From contig MU858155.1 in the NCBI GenBank assembly GCA_033297075.1, positions 1-64,000 on the forward strand: a stretch of DNA of 64,000 nt, given 5' to 3'. The stretch comes from Rhypophila decipiens. Lineage: Eukaryota; Ascomycota; Sordariomycetes; Sordariales; Naviculisporaceae. Numbering within the stretch: the stretch's first letter is position 1; every line of letters begins with the position of its first letter. Made by a program: the position numbers and the translations under genes. The notes beneath the pieces were generated by a model, which was given only the letters and a program-made list of their open reading frames with translations, was not told the DNA's origin and made no database searches. Below, piece by piece: positions 55,937 to 64,000 of this stretch.

Positions 55937-58900
55937 CTAGTCACCCAAAAGATCCTTGTTATGTAAATCTATATACTCTTGCTTAGCTGCCTCGAAATAC
56001 GCGCCGGGATCCTGCGGCTTCTTGCCATCCAACATGGTAATCTTTTCAGCCAGAAATGCACCAACCCTCTTCGTGTTCCGCGTTATTCTGTCCATCAGTC
56101 GCAGAATCTCAGCCACAGAGACCATTCCGGTAGGCAGCGGCTCCGGATTTGTCCAATACTCGCATGTGATTTTGGCCAACTGAAATGGGTCGGCGCCAAC
56201 TTGAAGGATCTCGAGCAAGCTTATCATCCATGTCGATCCCAGCTCGTGTAAATTCGGACTTGGGAGATGAACAACTAGCCCGTCCGGGAGCTTCGCGAAG
56301 GCTATGGCGTACCCCGGCGAAAGAAACTGATCCCAGGCCAATGTAGGGTCTGCCCCAAGCGTTATAAGTAAGCGAAAGATGTACATGTCGGTTCCCCACC
56401 AACAGTCGCCATATGGATGACAGTGTTCCAGCCCCACGATGAGGTCGGGCTTCCTCATGACCGTTAGGAAGTGTGACATCATATAAATCAAGTCTTCTAG
56501 GAGTTTCTGGCTCGAGAGCTTCGTCGATGCTTCTTTATGGGGGTTGTAGATCTTCGACTTGATATAGCCATCCAGTTTCCAATGTGCTGCGTTCAGGAGA
56601 AAGTTCTCGTAGTAAGGCTTGGCCGTATGAGGCCAGTAACAATGGTTTGACTGGGAGATAGGAACTTCGCGGTAACTTTCTGTCATCGTCTTGTCAAGCT
56701 CATCCATCAGCTTTACGTATAAAGGGTTGTCCCCGAGGTGTTCACCCGCTGTCCTGGCAATTCCCATGGCCTGAAAGAAGTAGCTCGTGAACGTTCCCTC
56801 TTTAGGAGTATATTCATCCTTGTGGACGTCGTCCCGTGCAATCGCCGCCTTGTCGTATTTCTTGATCCGAATGATGGCAGACGAGAGCATTGCAAGGATA
56901 GGAACAAACTCGGGATCGGGCGGGAATAAGTGGTTCCAGGTGGCTTTCGGATATATGAATTGGTGCACGGAATAATGCATGAACACTACTTTGTAGTCGG
57001 GTGGTTCGCATTCCAATAGGTTTCCAGAACGCCCTTTGAACATTCGCCGGGCTTCTTTTAGTAGCTGTGATTTGACCAGCTCATTCGTGTTGCTAAAATC
57101 GATGGGGGTCTTGAATGTCAGGTCGAAGTGTGCTTTACGCTCCTGGTAGCTTTCCAATCCGTACCAAATGTATTCTGCATTAAGCCGCGCTGGCTTGTAG
57201 TCGAAGCTGGTGTTCATCATTTGAAAATTCGAGAGCTTTCGAGACGAACTTGGCCATCCTTGAGTGCTGGCTCGATCATCTTCATAAACAGTCCGCGTGG
57301 TCCACATAACCGGGAAGGGGCCTGGTCAATTTTCTCATGGAGGCGTGCGAGGCTGTCTCCGCTCGCATAGCCATCCAGAATGGAATTGACCACCAGACGA
57401 ACCCAAAGAAAGACTCCGCACGACTTGGATGTGATCTTCGCAGTCAGCGCCATTTTTCCGTCCTCGCTAATCTCGGTCTGAGAGATTTGGTCGCTGACAA
57501 ACCGCCAAATATCGCTCTTGTTACAATCCTGCATCCGCAAGCGGGGGAATTTGGCGAAACCATCCTCGAATATCATGAGCTCCCGGCTGGATAGACAAAG
57601 CTTGATGTTTGGATGAACGCAGAGATTTTTGAAGAAGGTCAAGACCTGGCGGTGATCGTCCATTATCGACGCATTGGAGCCCCAGACAGCATCACCGTCC
57701 TCCCCTTCGTACACCATTTCGACGTCAGCCGCGGTGTACTTCTCCTTCTTCCACTTTTCCACAGTGCGGTACTCGTCCAAGCCGTAAACGAACAGACAGA
57801 GGCTCCAGTTCTTTTGCGCGATAGCGTTGAGGGCGTTGATGAAATAGCCTCTCAAAGCGCCCCAGTGCTCGCCAATCCCCTGTGCATGGAACTGGGGCAA
57901 CTGGTCGTTAATACCCAAAAATTGCGAGCCAAAGATTGTTTTCGAAAGCTCCAAACCATGATCAGATTTCAAAAACTGATAAAGAATGCTGCGAAGCATA
58001 CCCTCTCTACACTTGCCGAGATCCGATCCAAGTTCATAGAGGAAGAAATGGCAAACGAAGAGTGGCCTTTTCTCTGCCCAGTCGTGCAGCCGGCGCAGCG
58101 TTTCGGGGTGATGACGAATGGCCTTCATGAAGGTCGACTTTCCACTTCCAGCCTTTCCACTGACCCAAAAGGCTGGCGCGCCATTTTTGCTGAGCCAACT
58201 GGAAAATGGGAGCACGCCACCATCACGCTCCGTTACTTGGCCTGGAAGGGACGGATTGTCGCCAAATACCCAATCCAGAGTGGCACGATGGGCGTCTTCA
58301 ATATGATTTTCTCTCTGACGCATCAAAGAGAAACTCAGCCAACGCAATATGTCTGGCATGGCACAAGGGACCGGTTAGCGATTGACGGTAGTGGAAATCT
58401 AAGGGAAAATACCTGAGTGCACGGCTTCCTCAGCCTCCTTTAACTCCTTCATTTTCTTGTGTTGCTCTTCTTCGGCTATGCGAGCTCGTTCACCCTCTTC
58501 CCGGCGACGAGCATCCTGGTAGCTGGCCCAGATGCTCTGGATGTGTCCCAAAACACGGTTGTAGCCTATATCCGAGCGAGTGGCAAACCGGGCCATTTCT
58601 CTGTGGTCAGCGGGGATACTGTCGAAGCTGACCATCTTGCCATCAAAGACAGCGGAGGCTCTGGGTACTATCAGACCCGCCCTTCCCGTCTTGAGCTCCT
58701 CATAGAAGCACACGACGGGAATATGACTGGAAACAGTAACAAAGTCGTGCAACTGTTTCTCCAGAGCATGGGAGTCGGGCCTCAAGTTTCCCAGAACCTG
58801 CATGTTGGACCCGGCGGCCAACAGTCTTGCCGTCAGGCGAGCAGCCGACTCTCCCAGGGTCGCCTTTGGGATGCCTCGATGGGGGGTTCCCATGAATATG

Positions 58901-59866
58901 ACGCCAATGGTGGACGAATAGATGTCGCCGAGCCGAGGGTCGCGGCCATATGTGCTAGAGTTTGCTGCCCGTATTATGGCTTCTTTGATCACCAAACCTC
59001 CCAGGCTGTGGCCCACCCACATGATGGCTCGTTTCTTAAGAGGAGTTAGCGAACATCATCCCAGCATATCTGAGCTAGGTAACATCATGGACCAGCCAGA
59101 AGCTTACTGGATCACCTTTCCTTTTTTCCGCTAAATCATTCAAGAGGCTCCCAGCATGGCCAAAAATGCTATTTTGGCTGACTGCCGACCCTGGCTCAGC
59201 AGTTGCAGCCATAGCATCGTAGCCCCAGGAAATGACTCTTGCTTCCGGAATATCCTCCCTTAGAAGATCACCGGGCCAGAAGACGTTGGCTCCATTTTTC
59301 CCGGGCGTCGACCAGGTCTTGAGAAAATGACCTCGGAGTCCGTGAACGAAGACGATATCGACAGCAAGCGAAGAGTCCTTGTTCTCGTCTTGGTCGATCA
59401 GACGATCCCATATGAACGGTCCCACGGAGCGGTCACTGCCACTACTGACAAAGAGTTGCCGAAGACTGTAACGAGGACTCCTCGCTCGCTGCACTCTTCT
59501 TCCCCCAGCTTCTGACCTGAAGGCTTTTCGACGAAGACATGAGACCAGGTCCAGTTCAAGGTCGCGCAGAGAGGGGGTTCCTCGGGCCCACGGCCAACGC
59601 CAGAAACGTTGGAAGTCCAGTGGCTCCAGCCGGAATATGACGTCGATTGTGGCCGCTTTTGTCGAAACGTCGTCGTTTTCCCGATTGACAACAGTCAGTT
59701 CTGTCAGGCCTCAGGCGTGTAGAGGTTGGGTGCTTGGCCCGCACTGGGTGACGAACTTGGCCTCGAAATGGAACACGGAAAGTCGTCGCCTTTGGGTGAG
59801 GGGAAAGCTAGGAGGGAACCAACCATTGGCGGGCGAGAAGTACCTTAGCCGATAAGCAATCGTCAT
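55937..59866 (-). pseudogene. Alpha/beta-hydrolase-NACHT NLR gene, frameshifted
   Basis: Inferred exons are 59866-59824 (tentative), 59700-59108, 59034-58413 and 58352-55937. The N-terminal effector is a lipase/esterase-like alpha/beta hydrolase: VDIVFVHGLRGH and the nucleophile elbow WVGHSLGG, then FMGTPHRG. A coiled Glu/Lys linker leads to a NACHT domain with Walker A FWVSGKAGSGKST. The Walker B reads LCLFVYGLDEY, with Tyr where the first Asp is expected. A winged-helix region (CGVFLWVRLVVNSILDGYASGDS) and a C-terminal part with weak ankyrin-like GADP segments follow. Near 57228 the frame changes by one base between SSRIF and MMNTSF, with no intron signal. An in-frame TGA at about 59711 is avoided only if the tentative first intron is real. 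Such NLRs are linked to allorecognition and cell death. It is probably inactivated, unless the frameshift is a sequencing error. Confidence 0.8.
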
Positions 59867-60519
59867 GTGGCACTGCCGGGGAGAAAAGGAGTTAGGTGCA
59901 GAACCTGATTGTGCGGAGTAGAAGGTGTAGCGGTCTCGCCAGGCCCAGCTCACAGGTTCCTTCCCAACCAGAGCAAGTCAAGTCGTGTAACCAACCTCAG
60001 GTTTCAATGCAGCAGGCAACAGCAACCGTCGCTGGGTGCTTAAGATCTGGGCCATGAACTCTATCTCATTACCCATGTCTCCCCGTCCCTCGTTCCGTTG
60101 TTTTACTCCCCCCAATTCAGAAAACGAATCATCTCAAAGACAAATCACATTGGTTATTCGTCGAAGTTTTCATGACCGATGGATGTAATGATTTGTGGGT
60201 ACACCATACTTAACCCTAACCCATACCTTTCTCACCGAGAACCTGGAATTTCGGTGAAGATCTCACAGCTGCCAGCCAGCCGACAGCCGCAAATTGAACC
60301 CAACAATGGATCTGGCAGGCGCGAGGTTTCAGCTCCGGTCTTGGCTGAGGATCCCTTGGCATAGACTAACCCATTCCAGCGCAGAGTATTTCGGCCTCAA
60401 CCGTGGCGCCAAGATGACCAGAGTTGTTTCTCATCACAACTACATGTTAAGATTCTGCAATATGATCACCACATAGACCAACTATCCTGCATCTCAGCAG
60501 GTTTGACGTCGGTAGAAAG
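59867..60519. promoter_or_regulatory. Divergent intergenic region between the NLR and the riboflavin-kinase-like gene
   Basis: These 650 bp hold the promoters of both divergent genes. No clear TATA box or repeat was recognised. A CCCTAACCC-like run (TAACCCTAACCC at 60211-60222) resembles two telomere-type hexamers and could be a Tbf1/Rap1-like binding site. Confidence 0.45.
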
Positions 60520-62703
60520 ATGGAGCAAGCCAACTACTACAATGCACCGCCATTACCAAGGCGAGAACCGGCGGCGATATCGGCGACGAATTCTCAATGG
60601 ACCTCACCTGAAGACTTGGACCCTTCGGGACCGCCGCCGCCGCCGTATACCCTCTTTGAACAGACACCACCTCCAGTACCGAGCATACGGCCTGCAGTAA
60701 CCATGCCAGTACAGACGGGCCCGACTTACAACCCTGCCATGTACCATGACCAAGGGAATTACTCGCCGTCATACTCGAGTCGACCTCCTTCACGGCCCGG
60801 CTCCCGGGGCAATGGGAATAATTACGGCCAATATCAAGATCCAATGACGGAAACATCTCAAGGTCTACACCCACCCAATCGTCTCCGGGTGATGACCAGC
60901 ATGCCGAACCTTTCCTCCCGCTACGACAACTCTCCAGTCTCTTCCGTTTCCTCACGTCCGACAAGCCCAAACAGAGCGGCATTCACCCCTAGTCCAGCAA
61001 CAGCAGTAACCGAAAGTCACCGGGGCTGGCCAGAACGACCAACAACACCAATCTACAACCTCCCACCGCCTCCCCCACCACCATCCTGTCCTCTTCCTCC
61101 CCCTCCGAGACCAGGCCCACGTCCTCTGCAGCCAACTTCTGCAAACCCAACCTCATCGACCAGCGGCACAACCCCCAAATCCCTCCTAAACTCAGCCCTC
61201 CACTTCGCAGGCGGGCTAATCCCGCACCCCCAAGAATCAACCAAACACCACACAATCCTGCGCCACTCACCAGCGCTAATCTTTTACCGCGGCCCGAAAA
61301 CCTCCCTCGCCATCACAATCTTTTCATCCCCATCTCATCCCCTCCCCCCCGATCGGACGCTCTGGCTCCAGCAACGCGGGTTCTCAGGCGACACGGGTCT
61401 AAAGCTCAAGTCGTTAGTAGGGGCGACCTCATCCTGGATGGACGTCACCCCAAGCACACAAGTCAAAGTCTCTGACCTCGAGCCTGAGACCTCAAGAGCA
61501 TGGGAACGTGACATATCCAAGGCGAGCCGTAAACTCTCGCGAGAGATGGGACCGAAAGCGCATGTGCCTAGACAGACGCATGTTGTACGGATCCCTGAGG
61601 CTGCGGAGGATGGATATTTCAGATTGGTCCTTTGTGTTGGGGGCTTGGCTTCTGGGTCAAAGAGAAAGACGTTGTGTCAGAGTCCGGTTTTTAGGGTTGC
61701 GTCTACCAGCTCGGATAGCAGTGTGCTTAAGGGGGCGAGTTTGAGTACTATGCCGATTGAGATGGGTGTCAAGGTTGCCAGTTTCATGGCGAGTAATGTT
61801 GTGCAGAGGTATGCCGCGCCGGTTGTTGCTGTTGCTGATCGGGTTCGGCCGGGCATGATCAAGGAGGAGGTTGGGAAGCGGGCTTTTAAGACTGTGGGCA
61901 AGCAGGTGAGGAACATGAATGGGCCGGGGAGTGAGCGCGATGGGACGTTTTATGGGTTTGATACCGCTGGACCTGGGGGTGATGTTATGGGGATGGGGAC
62001 GATGGGGACTATGGGCATGGGGGGGATGGTTGTTGGTGGTGAGGAAGGACCGGAACAGCCGTTTCCTATCAAGTTTCAGGGACGAGTTGGGACGGGGACG
62101 GGCAGAGGACGGATGGAATTGGGAATGCCGACTACGAATCTGGTTGATGTACCGGGCGATATCAAGGTCAACCTGCGAGGTGTCTACTTTGGTTGGGCGT
62201 GTGTGCTTCCCGGTCGCGGGGTCGATCCAGCGATTATCGCGGAGAATTGTTGGTATGAAGCGGTTATCATGGCGACGAAATCTGCTTATGCGAGCGTCAT
62301 TGCTGAGACGGATATCAAGGTGTATCTGGCGCACGAGTTTGGGGATGGGGTCAGATTCACGGACGCCAAGATGAAGGTTATTGTCATGGGGTTTATACGG
62401 CCTGAGGTGCAGCCTGCGCAGGGGACTGTGGCGTCGGTGCAGGACCGCCTGGAGATGGCCTCGCAGGACGTCATGGTTACTATGGCTAGTTTGGGCAGGG
62501 AGAACTGGGGACCTGATATGACGCTTGATCGGCTGAAGACGGCCAAGAGCTCGAGGAGTTTGGGGGACAAGTTTAATGATGCTAGGACTAAGGTGCAGAG
62601 GACGGTTGAGAAGGTGCCTGTGCATGGGGTGGGGATTCGGACTTTTGGCGGGGAGGAGAGGGATCGGATTCATGGCACGGGGGGGTATTGGGTTGCGAGA
62701 TGA
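60520..62703 (+). CDS. Protein with degenerate riboflavin-kinase-like domain
   Basis: This single-exon gene encodes 727 aa. The first 220 residues are Pro/Ser-rich and disordered (several poly-Pro runs). A globular middle part contains LHFAGGLIPHP, ALIFYRGPKTSLAITIF and RIPEAAEDGYFRLVLCVG. A Gly/Met tract (GMGTMGTMGMGGM) precedes a C-terminal domain, about residues 513-645, that aligns with riboflavin kinase: FQGRVGTGTGRGRMELGMPTTN, LRGVYFGWACV, DIKVYLAHEF and VIVMGFIRPE. The PTxN motif (537-540) is kept, but the position of the catalytic Glu before the conserved His is Lys600, so kinase activity is doubtful. True fungal riboflavin kinases are about 200 aa without such extensions. The gene lies head-to-head with the NLR gene, which suggests a functional link but does not prove one. 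Confidence 0.85.
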   Translation: MEQANYYNAPPLPRREPAAISATNSQWTSPEDLDPSGPPPPPYTLFEQTPPPVPSIRPAVTMPVQTGPTYNPAMYHDQGNYSPSYSSRPPSRPGSRGNGNNYGQYQDPMTETSQGLHPPNRLRVMTSMPNLSSRYDNSPVSSVSSRPTSPNRAAFTPSPATAVTESHRGWPERPTTPIYNLPPPPPPPSCPLPPPPRPGPRPLQPTSANPTSSTSGTTPKSLLNSALHFAGGLIPHPQESTKHHTILRHSPALIFYRGPKTSLAITIFSSPSHPLPPDRTLWLQQRGFSGDTGLKLKSLVGATSSWMDVTPSTQVKVSDLEPETSRAWERDISKASRKLSREMGPKAHVPRQTHVVRIPEAAEDGYFRLVLCVGGLASGSKRKTLCQSPVFRVASTSSDSSVLKGASLSTMPIEMGVKVASFMASNVVQRYAAPVVAVADRVRPGMIKEEVGKRAFKTVGKQVRNMNGPGSERDGTFYGFDTAGPGGDVMGMGTMGTMGMGGMVVGGEEGPEQPFPIKFQGRVGTGTGRGRMELGMPTTNLVDVPGDIKVNLRGVYFGWACVLPGRGVDPAIIAENCWYEAVIMATKSAYASVIAETDIKVYLAHEFGDGVRFTDAKMKVIVMGFIRPEVQPAQGTVASVQDRLEMASQDVMVTMASLGRENWGPDMTLDRLKTAKSSRSLGDKFNDARTKVQRTVEKVPVHGVGIRTFGGEERDRIHGTGGYWVAR

Positions 62704-63933
62704 TTAGGTGGCTGACGTGGAGAGGGGACCCAAGAGCTTGGGATATTATATTTAATGGTAATTACTGTACACAATAATTCGTGTTTGGAAGGTTTAAGAA
62801 TATAGTAGAATCGTTTATATTGGTCGGAGGTCATAATGGTTGGAGCGGGTGGTGATGGTCAATTTGAGGCTCTTGTCAATTGTCTTGACTGAACCCGGTT
62901 TGGGCATTCTGGTCTCAACGTGATCTTGGTCCTGGTGTGTGCCGTAATATCCTCATAGAGTACATACCACAGGGCATGGCATCTATACACGAGACCATGC
63001 CCAGCGTCGTCGTCATCCCGCATTATCGCGTAGACGCCGACAGCCCTGAGGATATTTCGTTTGTGATTCACCAAGTCGACGACCCGGTTTTCCATCAGGA
63101 TTTTCATCGACAATAAAATTTCCGACGGATGTACAAGCCGAAGAACGACAAAAAGCGAGACCGACCGGATCTAGAACCAAGGCGGAAACGACGGAGGTAA
63201 GCGCCCCGGTACCCGGTTTGCAGGGCAAGGGGTGACCATTTTCCCGGACGCCGCCCTTCCGTCATTGCCGAATCTAAATTGGCCCAGCCCACCGTGCGGT
63301 AACGGTCCCGCTGCACCCCAGCTCGACCAGACCCAGCATGATGCACATCCCACCAATCGACCTGCCACCGTTGACGCCGTTGCCCGGATCTCGAGCCTCG
63401 CAGAACCTGGGGGGTGGTATCGCTGTGGGGACCGCTTCACTTGGACGCGGGAGTGACAACAGGGAAGGTGGGAATGCGGCGGCACAAAGAACGCCCGCTT
63501 TCGAAATTGTCCAGGAGGAAGGGTGGAGATGTTTTGGTCATGGGAACTTGGGAATAAATCAAGTTCTTGAGTGATGACTGACGAGTCTTTAATCGCTCCG
63601 ATTCGGATGGGATACCGAGAAGGCGGTCGAGCAAGGGCATATCCAGCACACACACATCACAGAGGTCCACATCACTCACATCATTGCCGGCGCAGAAACC
63701 CGGTGGCCCAAATCAGCGTGACAGATCGACGACTGGGTCAACCACCATGCCCATTGATCTGGACCGACCTTCCAAGGCAAGGTTGGATCCATGTGTCCGT
63801 TCTCAACATGGCACCCAAGAAAGACGCCTATATAGCCCTCGTCAACCGCCCGTTGCACCTGACCATCTCTTCCTCTCCTGTCTCGACGGTGCAGCCAAGT
63901 TGAAGTCACATCTCAGCCACAAACTCAACAACG
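62704..63933. other. Intergenic region and AA9 promoter
   Basis: This is the 3' flank of the riboflavin-kinase-like gene and then the promoter of the AA9 gene. CTGGGG and GTGGGG elements near 63408 and 63424 fit the fungal CreA carbon-repressor consensus SYGGRG, as expected by chance in GC-rich DNA and for cellulolytic genes alike. No other gene is recognised. Confidence 0.5.
63829..63834 (+). promoter_or_regulatory. TATA box of the AA9 gene
   Basis: CCTATATAGCC places TATATA at 63829-63834, 100 bp upstream of the ATG at 63934, with CA/CT-rich leader sequence between them. Position and sequence fit a strong, regulated fungal promoter. Confidence 0.65.
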
Positions 63934-64000
63934 ATGAAGTCCTCCGCCATCGCAGCCCTTGTGGCGCTGGCCAGCAACGTCGCTGCCCACGCCACCTTCC
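63934..64000 (+). CDS. Lytic polysaccharide monooxygenase AA9 (5' end only)
   Basis: Only the first 22 codons are in the window. They encode a signal peptide (MKSSAIAALVALASNVAA) followed directly by HATF. In AA9 enzymes the mature protein begins with the copper-binding His of the histidine brace, typically H-(A/T/Y)-(T/R)-F, so His at this cleavage site is diagnostic. These enzymes cleave cellulose or hemicellulose oxidatively outside the cell. The rest of the gene, including the second brace His and Tyr, lies beyond the window. Confidence 0.85.
   Translation, partial: MKSSAIAALVALASNVAAHATF

Noticed and set aside
1..64000. CRISPR arrays, bacterial operons, ribosome binding sites or phage-like genes
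   Set aside because: Spliced genes, a CCA-less tRNA and fungal protein families show this is a eukaryotic nuclear sequence; no regular spacer-repeat array was seen.

Overview
The window is nuclear DNA of a filamentous ascomycete, most likely a sordariomycete. The genes carry short GT-AG introns (about 50-125 nt) with CTGAC/CTAAC-like branch sites. The gene set is typical of a saprotrophic mould: an asco-laccase ending in a DSGI plug, the start of an AA9 polysaccharide monooxygenase, an RlpA/expansin-like secreted protein, LaeA-like and O-methyltransferases, and HeLo/NACHT-type NLR genes. I cannot name the species.

Layout. 1-4.3 kb: the tail of an unidentified gene, a CCTTTCGTTCCTCA minisatellite, then a three-exon dynamin/Mx-like GTPase. 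6.0-8.0 kb: mitochondrial GatB/PET112. 8.2-14.3 kb: a gene-poor block with TATA-containing direct repeats, a 105-bp-arm inverted repeat and a MITE-like element. 14.4-20.3 kb: a laccase and an ATF-like bZIP factor whose only intron contains a perfect 12-bp hairpin. 20.3-23.5 kb: repeats, a Tc1/mariner-type MITE, and an assembly gap flanked by what looks like a duplicated low-quality copy of the same sequence. 23.5-31 kb: an RS-rich protein, a small secreted double-psi-barrel protein and tRNA-Asn(GTT). 32-33.4 kb: two paralogous 8-cysteine small secreted proteins, one without an ATG. 34-37.2 kb: a broken HeLo-NACHT NLR. 37.7-43.3 kb: a secreted alpha/beta hydrolase, a conserved unknown, an APH-like kinase and an aldo-keto reductase fragment. 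44-46 kb: a tandem duplication of a MYND/PRiA4-ORF3 gene together with its promoter; one copy is truncated and the other has a stop codon. 46.5-51 kb: a six-exon O-methyltransferase and a LaeA-like methyltransferase. 53.8-55.5 kb: a membrane protein with a cysteine-rich ectodomain. 55.9-62.7 kb: an alpha/beta-hydrolase-NACHT NLR, apparently frameshifted, divergently transcribed from a protein with a degenerate riboflavin-kinase-like domain. 63.9 kb: the first codons of an AA9 enzyme.

The genes do not form one pathway. The most coherent theme is self/non-self defence and its decay: two NLR genes in different states of inactivation, a dynamin-like GTPase, tandem effector-like secreted proteins, and several duplicated-then-broken genes. 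The divergent NLR / pseudo-riboflavin-kinase pair is the best candidate here for an undescribed functional module. A second theme is plant-biomass oxidation and secretion (laccase, AA9, expansin-like protein, secreted hydrolase), scattered rather than clustered.
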